This document shows, in pieces, positions 31,232 through 39,086 of a stretch of DNA of 42,532 bases. The notes under the pieces were generated by a model that made no database searches, was not told where the DNA came from, and worked only from the letters and a program-made list of their open reading frames with translations. The translations under genes and the position numbers were made by a program. This DNA comes from JAGOPO01 sp035524755 (GTDB lineage: Bacteria > Patescibacteriota > Minisyncoccia > 2-02-FULL-40-12 > GWA2-44-9). Where the stretch lies: contig DATKOD010000016.1 of assembly GCA_035524755.1 (NCBI GenBank), positions 1 through 42,532 on the forward strand, read 5' to 3'. The number at the start of each line of letters is the position of its first letter. Positions within the stretch are counted from its first letter, which is position 1.

Positions 31232-33019
31232 ATGCGGAAGTACGACAACCAACTGGAGGATTTCTTTGGCATCAAAGCCGGCGACCCGCACGGCGGTGAA
31301 TCGATAAAGGATACCATTACGCGGTCATTATCGTGGCGGTCACGCCTGCGCCTGTTGCCGAAAGTCCTTTCAATCCGCGAGCGCTATGCCGTGCTGAGCC
31401 TGGTCATCGTCGCCGTGCTCGCCATCATTTCCATACCCGTTACCGCCTACTACCATTTCACGATAGCGGTTCCCGCGGACGGAGGCACACTGACCGAGGG
31501 GATCGTGGGTATCCCCCGACTCATCAATCCGTTGTTAGCCCCCACCAACGATGCCGACCGGGATTTGGCGTCCCTGGTGTATTCCGGTCTCTACAAATAC
31601 AACGATAAAGGTCAGCTGGAGCCCGACCTCGCCAAGAGCATGCCGGAGATCACGTCCGACGGCTTGTCGTACAGCATCACCATCCGCGACGATGCACGCT
31701 GGCAGGATGGTGTGCCGGTGACCGCTGACGATGTTATCTTCACCGTGCAGGCCGCTCAGAACCAGGACTATGGTGCTCCCCTGAACGTACGGGCGGCTTT
31801 CGCCGGTATCGATGTCAAGGCCGTGTCGGACCATGTCGTCATCTTCACGCTCCGCAACGTCTACGCTCAGTTCCCCGGCAACCTGACCCTGGGCATCATG
31901 CCCAAGCATCTATGGGAGGACGTGAAGCCCATCAACTTCCTCTTATCGGAGCTCAACCTCAAGCCGGTAGGCTCCGGGCCGTACGAGTTCAAGTCGCTCA
32001 CCAAGGACAGCGCCGGCAACATCATCACCTACAAGCTCGCTGCGAACCCGACGTTCTACGGCGGACGTCCGCACATCGATGAGCTCGATTTCAAATTCTA
32101 CAACTCTGAGGACGACCTCATTGCCGCGTTCAATAAGAACGCCATCGATAACCTCAGTTACATCTCGGGCGTGAACGTCGGCAACCTGCGCTTCCCGGGG
32201 CGCGTCAACCTTGAGCAGCTGAAGACTCCCAGCTACTTCGCGGTGTTCTTCAACCAGACGCAGTCCAAGGCGTTGTCCGACAAGAACGTCCGGCTCGCGT
32301 TGAGCCTCGCCACCGACCGCGTATCCATCATCAATACCGCATTGGGGGGATATGGATTTCTCATCAATTCCCCCATGCTGGACGGCATCCTGGATATCAA
32401 TCCGAACGTCAAATCGTACGACTACGATCCCGACCAGGCGAAGGCTGTGCTGAAAGCCGACGGGTGGACCCCCGATACCGACGGTGTCCTGATGCACGGT
32501 AAAGGTAACCGGCTGGAGATCAGCATCACCACATCGGACTGGAGCGAACTCGGTTCGGTCGCTCAGATGCTGAAGACGCAGTGGGAAGCGGTGGGTGCCG
32601 AGGTCACCGTGCAATCGCTCCCCATCACGTCGCTACAGCAGGCAATCAGTGGACGGACGTATCAGTCGCTCCTGTTCGGAGTCGTGATGACGCCCGACCC
32701 GGACCCGTTCACCATCTGGGATTCCAGCCAGCGAGAGGGCTCGGGACTCAACTTCGCGCTCTATTCCAATCCGACCGCCGATAAGCTTCTGGAGGACGCC
32801 CGGACGACCCTGAACCCCATCGACCGCGCCGAAAAGTACAATGAATTCCAGAACATCGTCATCGACGACATCCCCGCCATCTTCCTCTACAGTCCGCACT
32901 ATCTGTACGGCCTGAGCCGGAAGGTGCACGGATTCAACACGACGCTCATCGCTACACCTTCAGACCGTTTCGCAGACGTGGTACAGTGGTACCTGAACAC
33001 CAAGCGGCAGTTCAAATGA
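31232..33019 (+). CDS. Membrane-anchored family 5 extracellular solute-binding protein (peptide/nickel type)
   Basis: A 595-residue protein with a cytoplasmic N terminus (1-50), one membrane anchor (about 52-72, AVLSLVIVAVLAIISIPVTAYY), and an SBP_bac_5 fold: GTLTEGIVGIPRLINPLLAPTNDADRDLASLVYSGLYKY, then YSITIRDDARWQDGVPVTADDVIFT, and PVGSGPYEF. It probably binds oligopeptides. No permease or ATPase genes lie nearby, so it may work with an importer elsewhere or act alone; the anchor by an N-terminal helix rather than a lipobox is unusual outside this group. It overlaps the next gene by four bases (ATGA). Confidence 0.9.
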   Translation: MRKYDNQLEDFFGIKAGDPHGGESIKDTITRSLSWRSRLRLLPKVLSIRERYAVLSLVIVAVLAIISIPVTAYYHFTIAVPADGGTLTEGIVGIPRLINPLLAPTNDADRDLASLVYSGLYKYNDKGQLEPDLAKSMPEITSDGLSYSITIRDDARWQDGVPVTADDVIFTVQAAQNQDYGAPLNVRAAFAGIDVKAVSDHVVIFTLRNVYAQFPGNLTLGIMPKHLWEDVKPINFLLSELNLKPVGSGPYEFKSLTKDSAGNIITYKLAANPTFYGGRPHIDELDFKFYNSEDDLIAAFNKNAIDNLSYISGVNVGNLRFPGRVNLEQLKTPSYFAVFFNQTQSKALSDKNVRLALSLATDRVSIINTALGGYGFLINSPMLDGILDINPNVKSYDYDPDQAKAVLKADGWTPDTDGVLMHGKGNRLEISITTSDWSELGSVAQMLKTQWEAVGAEVTVQSLPITSLQQAISGRTYQSLLFGVVMTPDPDPFTIWDSSQREGSGLNFALYSNPTADKLLEDARTTLNPIDRAEKYNEFQNIVIDDIPAIFLYSPHYLYGLSRKVHGFNTTLIATPSDRFADVVQWYLNTKRQFK

Positions 33020-33945
33020 AGGATCTTATCCGTGCGCTGCCCGAGCAGCTGAGGACCGGTGCGAAACTGGGAACTGCTGCGCGCGCGACGAAGCCGTTCC
33101 GGTCCGTCATCTCGACCGGCATGGGTGGCTCAGCGGCAGCCGGGGAAATCCTATCGATGGTCCGTGATGACGTCGTCGTCCACTGGGACTATGACCTCCC
33201 CCGCGGCACCAGTAGCGCCGATCTGGTCATCTGCACGTCGTGGTCCGGCGATACCGAGGAGACCATCTCTTCATACCATGCGGCCCGTGCCGTCGGCGCG
33301 GATACGCTCGTCATCACCTCGGGCGGAGCGCTCGCGGACCTGGCACACACCGACGACACCCCGATCATCATGCTGCCGCACGTCAACGATGTCCCCCGTA
33401 CGAACGTGGGATTGATGACCGGTGCGATGTTCGCCGCACTCGGTCTGGAACGGCAGTTGCCGGAGTCATGGGATGCATCGGCCTCCGAAGCCGACGGAAA
33501 GGCGCTTGCCGAGGCTATCGGCGACCGAATGCCGGTCATCTACACATCCTACCCGTGGCGCAAACTCACCGGTCTCTGGAAGATGGCATACTCCGAGACG
33601 GCCAAGCGACAAGTGATGGTCAACTGGTTCCCGTCCGGCGCCCATAACGAGATCGTCGGTTGGGAGGGCCCGTACGCCGAGCGTGTCGCGTTCGTGCTCC
33701 TGCGCGATTCTGCGGAGCCGCCCCGGTACATGCATAATTTCGAAGCTCTTCTTGCATTATTGCCGACGAAGGGGTATACTGTACGCACTGTCGGATTGAG
33801 CGGGAACACGCTCCTGGAGAAAGTGTTCACCGACTACGCGCTTGCACTCTGGACTGCATACTACGCGGCAATAGGGCTCGATGTCGATCCCACGGCGACC
33901 GTGCTGTTGGATGAGTTCAAGAAACTGAAGGCGCACAACACATAG
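33016..33945 (+). CDS. Bifunctional phosphoglucose/phosphomannose isomerase
   Basis: The 309-residue SIS-fold enzyme interconverts fructose-6-phosphate with glucose-6- or mannose-6-phosphate. Visible are the first SIS subdomain with ISTGMGGSAAAGEIL and CTSWSGDTEETISSYHAA, then TSYPWRKLTGLWKMAYSETAKRQVMVNWFPSGAHNEIVGWEG, which includes the active-site Glu/His region of the archaeal/CPR PGI/PMI family. Its ATG overlaps the SBP stop, and its TAG directly abuts tRNA-Leu. It supplies sugar phosphates for the PMM gene further downstream. Confidence 0.93.
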   Translation: MKDLIRALPEQLRTGAKLGTAARATKPFRSVISTGMGGSAAAGEILSMVRDDVVVHWDYDLPRGTSSADLVICTSWSGDTEETISSYHAARAVGADTLVITSGGALADLAHTDDTPIIMLPHVNDVPRTNVGLMTGAMFAALGLERQLPESWDASASEADGKALAEAIGDRMPVIYTSYPWRKLTGLWKMAYSETAKRQVMVNWFPSGAHNEIVGWEGPYAERVAFVLLRDSAEPPRYMHNFEALLALLPTKGYTVRTVGLSGNTLLEKVFTDYALALWTAYYAAIGLDVDPTATVLLDEFKKLKAHNT

Positions 33946-34029
<84 letters not shown>

Positions 34030-34084
34030 CAAAGTCGGAACGTTCATCGTTCCTCTCTCGTATTATTATTCATCAGAAGACCGC

Positions 34085-36031
34085 ATGGCAGACAATGAAG
34101 AGAAGGTAGCAACCCTCACGGCCGCACCCAAGCCGCCGTTACAACAGCGCGCGTACCACGCGGGCCCGTCACGGCCGCAGCATCAGCGCACCAAGCAGCA
34201 ACAACCACAGACACACGGTGGCGGTGGAAACGGAGGCGGACGTACCGGTGGCGGCAAACGCCGTGACCGGCGCATGGGCATGCCCAGGAAGAAACTCTCC
34301 AGCCAGCGGAAACTCCAACCCACGGAACTCCACGCAGGCAAGCTCGGCGCGCCCGTCGGGATGGAATCCGCCGATTCGCTCAAGGTGTTCGCCCTGGGCG
34401 GACTCGGCGAGATCGGCAAGAACTGCTACTGCCTGGAATACAAGGATGACATCATCATCATCGATGCGGGGATCCTGTTCCCGGACGTCGACATGCCGGG
34501 CATCGATTTCATCATTCCGAACACGCAGTACCTGGAGTCCAAGCGCGACAACATCCGGGCGCTCATCCTGACGCACGGCCACATGGACCACGTCGGCGCC
34601 GTGCCCTACGTCCAGACCAAACTGGGCAACCCCGACATCTACACCGCCGAGCTGACCAAGAACATGGTGCTCAAGCGGCACGCGGAGTTCCCCCACCTGC
34701 CGAAGCTCCCCATCCACGTGGTCAAGGACGGCGAGAAGATCAAGCTCGGCGACTATTTCACCGTGGAGTTCTTCCACGTGAACCACAACATCCCTGACGA
34801 CCTGGCGCTGTTCGTCTCGTCCCCGGCCGGCAACCTCATCCACACCGCGGATTTCAAGTTCGACCCGAGTCCGGTCAACGACCGGCCGATGGACCTGATG
34901 AAGATCCGCGAGTACGGCGATCGCGGCGTGCTGGCGCTGATGATCGATTCCACGTCGGCCGAACGGCCGGGCCACTCCATTTCGGAGGCGACCATCTACG
35001 AGAACATGGACATGATCTTCAAGGATGCCACCGGCATGCTCATCTTCGGCACCTTCAGTTCCATGATCAACCGCATGCAGCAGATCGTGCAGCTGTGCGA
35101 AAAACACGGCCGCAAGGTCATCTTCGACGGTTATTCACTGAAGACCAACGTCGAAATCGCCAAGGAGATGGGCTACCTGAAGATCCAGAAGGGCACGCAG
35201 ATCGCGATGGAACAGATCGCGCAGTTCCCGCGCGAGCGCGTGTGCGTCATCGCCACTGGCGCCATGGGGCAGGAGGGCGCTTCGCTGATGCGCATCGTCA
35301 ACCGTGAACACCGGCACATCCAGATCCAGAAGAAGGATACGGTCATTTTCTCCAGCTCGGTCATTCCGGGCAACGAGCGCTCCGTGCAGTACCTCAAGGA
35401 CATGCTCTACCGCGCGGGCGTGAAGGTGTACCACTACCAGATGATGGACATCCACGCGGGCGGTCACGCGCAGCAGGAGGATTTGAAGGAAATGATGCTG
35501 CTCACGCGGCCGAAGTTCCTCATCCCCCACCACGGCCATTACTCGATGATGGTATCCAACGGCGAGCTGGGCAAGGTCGTCGGCATCCCCGAAGAGAACA
35601 TCGTCATCGCCGACAACGGACAGATCATCAACTTCACGCCGGACCAGTGGTGGTTCGACAAGAAGACGGTCCCCGCAAACTACGTGATGGTCGACGGCCT
35701 GGGCGTCGGCGACATCGGAAACGTGGTCCTGCGCGACCGGCAGGCGTTGGCCGAGGACGGCATGTTCACCATCATCATGGTGGTGGACCCGAAATCCGGC
35801 CGCATGCGCACCAGCCCCGACATCATCAGCCGCGGCTTCGTCTACATCAAAGAACAGAAAGACCTGCTCATGCAGGTCAGAAAGCGCGTGCGGTCCATCA
35901 TGGAGGGCGAGAAGCAGCGCCCGCTGAACCTCGCGTACCTGAAGGACGAGATACGCGATCAGGTCGGGCAGTTCCTCTTCCAGAAGACCGAACGCCGACC
36001 GATGATCCTCCCCGTCATCATCGAAGTGTAA
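34085..36031 (+). CDS. rnj: Ribonuclease J
   Basis: The 648-residue metallo-beta-lactamase/beta-CASP nuclease degrades and matures RNA (5'-exo and endo activity). A basic, Gln/Gly/Arg-rich N-terminal extension of about 95 residues (QRTKQQQ, GGGGNGGGRTGGGKRR) precedes the catalytic part, which begins SLKVFALGGLGEIGKNCY; metal ligands lie in HGHMDH (164-169). Later motifs are HTADFKFDPSPV, IDSTSAERPGHS, the beta-CASP ATGAMGQEGASL and PHHGHYSMM. The extension is unusual and could bind RNA or a partner. The ATG at 34085 begins 55 bases after tRNA-Leu; the frame upstream is tRNA. Confidence 0.95.
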   Translation: MADNEEKVATLTAAPKPPLQQRAYHAGPSRPQHQRTKQQQPQTHGGGGNGGGRTGGGKRRDRRMGMPRKKLSSQRKLQPTELHAGKLGAPVGMESADSLKVFALGGLGEIGKNCYCLEYKDDIIIIDAGILFPDVDMPGIDFIIPNTQYLESKRDNIRALILTHGHMDHVGAVPYVQTKLGNPDIYTAELTKNMVLKRHAEFPHLPKLPIHVVKDGEKIKLGDYFTVEFFHVNHNIPDDLALFVSSPAGNLIHTADFKFDPSPVNDRPMDLMKIREYGDRGVLALMIDSTSAERPGHSISEATIYENMDMIFKDATGMLIFGTFSSMINRMQQIVQLCEKHGRKVIFDGYSLKTNVEIAKEMGYLKIQKGTQIAMEQIAQFPRERVCVIATGAMGQEGASLMRIVNREHRHIQIQKKDTVIFSSSVIPGNERSVQYLKDMLYRAGVKVYHYQMMDIHAGGHAQQEDLKEMMLLTRPKFLIPHHGHYSMMVSNGELGKVVGIPEENIVIADNGQIINFTPDQWWFDKKTVPANYVMVDGLGVGDIGNVVLRDRQALAEDGMFTIIMVVDPKSGRMRTSPDIISRGFVYIKEQKDLLMQVRKRVRSIMEGEKQRPLNLAYLKDEIRDQVGQFLFQKTERRPMILPVIIEV

Positions 36032-36064
36032 AGAAAAGCGCCCCCGAGAATCGGGGGCGCTGCG
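36027..36064 (-). terminator. Terminator of the 157-aa secreted-protein gene (38-base repeat copy 1)
   Basis: An 11 bp stem (36037-36047 with 36051-36061) is followed on the minus strand by TTTTCTTT. It overlaps the rnj stop codon and is identical over 38 bases to the terminator at 36584-36621. Confidence 0.88.
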
Positions 36065-36068
36065 GTAC

Positions 36069-36542
36069 TTACCGAATGCGCGGGAGGAAGTTCCCGTCAC
36101 CCGTGAGCTGCCGGGCTTTGAATTCAGCACGCGCCCGCTCCCGGTAAATCATGAGCGACCGGTTAGCATTCGCACCGGGGAAATCCGCCTCCAACCGGCA
36201 ACCGTAGCCCGCCGGACCGACCACGTCGGCGGTACCCTCATAGCAGGTCATCTCGCCCACCAGGCGCTGTCCGCGCCATGACAGGCGCAGGACGTCTTCA
36301 CGGATGGTGTAATCACCTGGAGTGGCATCGTGTTCGTACCGATGGAGTATGTACACGCGCCGGACGCCGAACGGATTCGGCCAGCTTGCTTTGACGATGG
36401 AGGCACTGAACTCGGTGAACCCGTACAGCTGCTTGCTTGCCGCGGAGACCAGCTGTGGACGTCCCCAGTCGACCATGACGCTGTAGACGATGAAGCAGAC
36501 CGACAACACCGCCGTCAGGGCCACGAACAGGCGGAACTTCAT
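36069..36542 (-). CDS. Exported or membrane-anchored protein of the MKFRLF array (157 aa)
   Basis: It starts MKFRLFVALTAVLSVCFIVYS, a signal or anchor sequence sharing the first six residues with the next two array genes. No clear signal-peptidase site is seen, so an uncleaved anchor is possible. The rest is soluble, with two Cys (C100, C115) and a basic C-terminal helix (RSLMIYRERARAEFKARQL). From C115 the pattern of a Cys, a strand and a helix with YR loosely resembles the Cys-IYVRT module of its neighbours. No known family. Expression is from its own consensus promoter with GGAGGT before the ATG. Confidence 0.8.
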   Translation of the reverse strand: MKFRLFVALTAVLSVCFIVYSVMVDWGRPQLVSAASKQLYGFTEFSASIVKASWPNPFGVRRVYILHRYEHDATPGDYTIREDVLRLSWRGQRLVGEMTCYEGTADVVGPAGYGCRLEADFPGANANRSLMIYRERARAEFKARQLTGDGNFLPRIR

Positions 36543-36560
36543 GACTCACCTCCACTATCA

Positions 36561-36589
36561 ATTATAACATGTTAGTTGGTACATGTAAA
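36561..36589 (-). promoter_or_regulatory. Array promoter 1
   Basis: TTTACA (36584-36589) and TATAAT (36561-36566) on the minus strand are 17 bases apart. The -35 is shared with the end of the upstream terminator's T-tract. GGAGGT follows before the ATG. Confidence 0.88.
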
Positions 36590-36621
36590 GAAAAGCGCCC
36601 CCGAGAATCGGGGGCGCTGCG
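36584..36621 (-). terminator. Terminator of the 277-aa secreted-protein gene (38-base repeat copy 2)
   Basis: Identical over 38 bases to 36027-36064: 11 bp stem (36594-36604 with 36608-36618), then TTTTCTTTACA on the minus strand, where the last six bases form the -35 of the next gene. Confidence 0.88.
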
Positions 36622-36624
36622 CTG

Positions 36625-37458
36625 TTACTTGATGTAGAGAGGGATCTCGAAGGTGCCGACCGGCACCTGGTAATCCGCCAGCGACCATGCGTACTTCCAG
36701 AGGAACCACTTGCCCACCAGAACGGCTTTCCCGTGCGGGAGGGCATCACGCACGCTGCCGGGGAAGTAGCCATGCAGCGACACGTGGGTCGAATGACCGG
36801 GCTCGAGCCAGACCTTCACCGACTGGTCAGCGCTTTCGAACGGCCAGAGGAGCAACTGTCGGGCACCGTCCGGGAACACCTGCCACACCTCGGTCGAGAG
36901 CTGGCAGGGCCTGTTGAGCGGGTCGCTGCAGGGGCTTTCGGCATCCATCGGCACCGAGGCATCCACTGCGACCGTGAGCAGGTCGCCTCGCTTCACGTCC
37001 ACCGCCATGCCCGCGACGGCCACGTTGTTGCCGAGCATACCGATGGAATACGAGATGCCGCTGGACTCGATGCGCGCGTTCGGGCTCGGGTCTACCTGAA
37101 GCTGCTGCTTGTGCTCCTGCCGATAGGGCTCAAGCGCTTTCTCCCAAGCCCACTTCGTGTCGGCGGTGCGCACGTAGATGTCGCAGAAGCACGGGATGGG
37201 ACCCTCGTGAGTGCAGCCGTCATTGATGTAGACGCCGTCGATGTCGGATCGCAGGATCACGGTGACCGCCCAGTCGGGGTTCAGGAAGCACTGGCTGCCG
37301 ACGTCCTTGGTCAGGTAGGTGATGACGGGCTCACCGCCCTTCGTCATCTCGATGATCGCGCTCTCCACCCGACGGGCGGAGGAGGGCAGCGGCGCTGCGT
37401 TCACCAGTCCGGCGAACAGGACAACCGCAAGGAACGCCACGAAAAGCCGGAACTTCAT
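36625..37458 (-). CDS. Secreted protein of the MKFRLF array (277 aa)
   Basis: A cleavable signal peptide (about 1-21, MKFRLFVAFLAVVLFAGLVNA) is followed by a mature protein with six Cys (57, 82, 90, 92, 177, 185), probably disulfide-bonded after export. Residues 74-123 carry DGVYIND, then CDIYVRTADTKWAWEKALEP and QLQVD, closely matching the C-terminal part of the next array protein. The second half is beta-rich with WQVFPDGARQLLLWPFE and GKWFLWKYAW. I recognise no family or active site. It has its own promoter and GGAGGT ribosome site; the first bases of the gene are part of a perfect 92-base repeat. Confidence 0.82.
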   Translation of the reverse strand: MKFRLFVAFLAVVLFAGLVNAAPLPSSARRVESAIIEMTKGGEPVITYLTKDVGSQCFLNPDWAVTVILRSDIDGVYINDGCTHEGPIPCFCDIYVRTADTKWAWEKALEPYRQEHKQQLQVDPSPNARIESSGISYSIGMLGNNVAVAGMAVDVKRGDLLTVAVDASVPMDAESPCSDPLNRPCQLSTEVWQVFPDGARQLLLWPFESADQSVKVWLEPGHSTHVSLHGYFPGSVRDALPHGKAVLVGKWFLWKYAWSLADYQVPVGTFEIPLYIK

Positions 37459-37476
37459 GACTCACCTCCAAACCCT

Positions 37477-37505
37477 ATTATATCATGCTTATTTGTATTT
37501 GTAAA
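37477..37505 (-). promoter_or_regulatory. Array promoter 2
   Basis: TTTACA (37500-37505) and a consensus TATAAT (37477-37482) on the minus strand are 17 bases apart, within the 92-base repeat. Confidence 0.9.
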
Positions 37506-37531
37506 GAAGCGCCCGACGGGAGGTCGGGCGC
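37501..37531 (-). terminator. Terminator of the 213-aa array gene
   Basis: A 9 bp stem (GCGCCCGAC/GTCGGGCGC, 37509-37517 with 37523-37531) is followed on the minus strand by TTCTTTACA; the tract runs into the -35 of the next gene. Confidence 0.82.
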
Positions 37532-37538
37532 TGGACGT

Positions 37539-38180
37539 TCAGAAACCCACTGGTTCGACGGGTGTCACGTCGACCGCGAGTTGTTCGGATCGCTTCTCGT
37601 AACGACTGAGGATTGTCTCCCAGGCCTGCTTGGTGTTGAACGTACGGACATAGATCGTGCACTTCATCCCGGCAGCCAGCCTCTCGATCTTCGCGTACGT
37701 GCCGTCCAGCTCCGCGTCCTCCACGAAGCGGAACCAGGTACCGAGGATGAACGGAATGTCTGTTTCGTTCCCGTCAACGAACGTGAGCTTGAGCGCGTAG
37801 ACCTGTGAATGCCCGTGCCGGGCCGGTGGCTTGATGTCCGCTGACACGAGCCTGACCGGTTGCGCGGATACTGAAGTGTCCGTCGACGTATGGAACGTGA
37901 TGTTTCGCAGTTCATTCACGGAGCACCCGTCCAGGTACTTCGAGCTCCCGATCTTGATGCCGGAGACGGCCAGCCCGGGATGCTGGCGGCGGAAATCCTT
38001 CAGGGTCGCGGCCCACGCCGATTCCATGATCGAACCGGCGAACTCGTAGTTGCCGTTGCCCAGCGAGATGATCTCGCTGGTGCGCGGCATCCCCGTGTCG
38101 CAGGGCACGAACGCCATCGCGGGCACGGCCACCAGCAGGCCGAACAACACCAGGAACACCGCGAAAAGCCGGAACTTCAT
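37539..38180 (-). CDS. Secreted protein of the MKFRLF array (213 aa)
   Basis: A cleavable signal peptide (1-23, MKFRLFAVFLVLFGLLVAVPAMA) leads to a mature protein with three Cys (27, 86, 174). Its C-terminal part, DGTY (159-162) then CTIYVRTFNTKQAWETIL (174-191), YEKRSEQLAVD, is clearly related to residues 74-123 of the 277-aa neighbour. The same module thus sits at the C terminus here and in the middle there. The N-terminal half (SLGNGNYEFAGSIMESAWAATLKDF) is not recognised. Own promoter and GGAGGT. Function is unknown; the array position suggests paralogs diversified by domain shuffling. Confidence 0.82.
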   Translation of the reverse strand: MKFRLFAVFLVLFGLLVAVPAMAFVPCDTGMPRTSEIISLGNGNYEFAGSIMESAWAATLKDFRRQHPGLAVSGIKIGSSKYLDGCSVNELRNITFHTSTDTSVSAQPVRLVSADIKPPARHGHSQVYALKLTFVDGNETDIPFILGTWFRFVEDAELDGTYAKIERLAAGMKCTIYVRTFNTKQAWETILSRYEKRSEQLAVDVTPVEPVGF

Positions 38181-38198
38181 GACTCACCTCCAAACCCT

Positions 38199-38227
38199 AT
38201 TATATCATGCTTATTTGTATTTGTAAA
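38199..38227 (-). promoter_or_regulatory. Array promoter 3
   Basis: TTTACA (38222-38227) and TATAAT (38199-38204), 17 bases apart on the minus strand, identical to array promoter 2. Confidence 0.9.
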
Positions 38228-38253
38228 GAAGCGCCCGACGGGAGGTCGGGCGC
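38223..38253 (-). terminator. Terminator of the 142-aa lipoprotein gene
   Basis: The same 9 bp stem as at 37501-37531, followed on the minus strand by TTCTTTACA that merges with array promoter 3. Confidence 0.82.
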
Positions 38254-38259
38254 AGGTGG

Positions 38260-38688
38260 TCAACGCCAACGAGCGGAGAAGTTCTGCGGGGCGGTGGCGG
38301 CCGGGGCCGCGACGAGCTGGAAGTTCGGGCTGATACCTCCGCCATACCCGTTCGGGTAGGAGTCCACTTCGACATGGTAGATCCCGGGCGAGACGCCGTT
38401 GATGACGACCGTCCCCGAACCGCTGGGGTTCCCGGTCCCGAGCTGGTAGCTGTTCACGATGCCCGTGCTCACCAGGTAGATGACGACGGCGGTTTCACCG
38501 GCCGCGTCGCATCCCGTGCACGTCCAGGCAACGGGAACCGGGTCAACGCCCAGGACATAGTTGGCATTGGCGGGCGGCGAAGTCACCGAGATGGTGACGG
38601 TCGGCGTCGAGCTGGCCGGATTGCTGCCTCCGCAGGCAGGCAGAAGAGCCAGAGACAGCAGCACAGCGAAAAGAGCCAATTGCTTCAT
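38260..38688 (-). CDS. Small lipoprotein with Ig-like/beta-sandwich pattern (142 aa)
   Basis: A lipoprotein signal (MKQLALFAVLLSLALLPAC, C19) is followed by a Ser/Thr/Pro linker and a beta-rich domain: TVTISVTSPPANANYVLGVD, VPVAWTCTGCDAAGETAVVIYLV, GTVVINGVSPGIYHVEVDSYP. The pattern fits a small Ig-like or FN3-like sandwich, similar to extracellular GPI-type Ser-Thr-rich domains, but no family is certain. C57 and C60 may form a disulfide. It heads the array and lacks the MKFRLF start; GGAGGT precedes the ATG. Confidence 0.8.
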   Translation of the reverse strand: MKQLALFAVLLSLALLPACGGSNPASSTPTVTISVTSPPANANYVLGVDPVPVAWTCTGCDAAGETAVVIYLVSTGIVNSYQLGTGNPSGSGTVVINGVSPGIYHVEVDSYPNGYGGGISPNFQLVAAPAATAPQNFSARWR

Positions 38689-38719
38689 GGTTCACCTCCA
38701 ATCGCCCATGAGCACTCTG

Positions 38720-38747
38720 GTTATACCACGCAGGGAGCCGCGTTCAA
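38720..38747 (-). promoter_or_regulatory. Promoter of the 142-aa lipoprotein gene
   Basis: TTGAAC (38742-38747) and TATAAC (38720-38725) on the minus strand are 16 bases apart. The -35 overlaps the stop codon of the upstream gene. Confidence 0.65.
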
Positions 38748-39055
38748 TCCTCGATGAGACGCATGAGGACCGACTCGGCCTTGTCCATTTCCTCCTCGCT
38801 GGACGCCAACAGCGCCGCCCGCACCAGGGTGCAATCGATGAAATGACGGATGTTCCAGGTCACGCATTCGGACTCGCGGTACTTGCACCCTTTGTTGCGC
38901 CGGTGGGCATAGATGCCGTCACGCGCACCCAGCCGTCCCGCTTCCACCAGGACGTCCGTGGATACGTTCAGATCCTTCGCCATGGGCCCGTAATACTCCA
39001 GCTCATGGGTGATGACGGATTCGTAGTCGTCGGGCGTTTTCAGCTCTCTTTTCAT
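38744..39055 (-). CDS. Small cytosolic helical protein (103 aa), unknown function
   Basis: No signal peptide is present. The protein looks mostly helical: DDYESVITHELEYYGPMAKDLN, VSTDVLVEAGRLGARDGIYAHRR, a Cys-containing stretch NKGCKYRESECVTWNIRHFIDCT (three Cys), and SSEEEMDKAESVLMRLIED. I recognise no motif. The gene diverges from trpS with only 31 bases between the two start codons; TATAAT lies 9 bases before the ATG and there is no ribosome site. It may be unrelated to the secreted array that follows. Confidence 0.7.
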   Translation of the reverse strand: MKRELKTPDDYESVITHELEYYGPMAKDLNVSTDVLVEAGRLGARDGIYAHRRNKGCKYRESECVTWNIRHFIDCTLVRAALLASSEEEMDKAESVLMRLIED

Positions 39056-39064
39056 GGTCCGCGG

Positions 39065-39072
39065 ATTATAGT
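39065..39072. promoter_or_regulatory. Overlapping divergent -10 elements (103-aa gene / trpS)
   Basis: ATTATAGT reads TATAAT on the minus strand (39065-39070) and TATAGT on the plus strand (39067-39072). Minus spacing to the ATG is 9 bases, plus spacing to the trpS ATG is 14 bases. One symmetric element may serve both genes. Confidence 0.6.
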
Positions 39073-39086
39073 ACGATTTTCCTACT

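Larger units (their letters stand above)
37440..37531. repeat. 92-base perfect direct repeat, copy 1
   Basis: Identical to 38162-38253. On the minus strand it contains, in order, the terminator stem of one gene, a shared -35/T-tract, TATAAT, GGAGGT, the ATG and the first codons (MKFRLF) of the next gene. It separates the 213-aa and 277-aa genes. Confidence 0.97.
38162..38253. repeat. 92-base perfect direct repeat, copy 2
   Basis: Identical to 37440-37531, 722 bases away. It separates the 142-aa lipoprotein gene from the 213-aa gene and has the same terminator, promoter, ribosome site and MKFRLF start. Confidence 0.97.

Noticed and set aside
36027..36064. Terminator for rnj on the plus strand
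   Set aside because: After the stem the plus strand reads GCGGTAC with no T-run; the T-tract is on the minus strand, so it serves the 157-aa gene.
35135..36130. 331-codon minus-strand frame opposite RNase J
   Set aside because: His/Asp/Val-rich composition typical of a GC-rich antisense shadow; it lies wholly opposite a conserved nuclease.
37440..38253. Insertion-sequence or transposon ends
   Set aside because: The 92-base repeats are direct, not inverted, hold promoter and terminator signals, and flank no transposase; no target duplications are seen.
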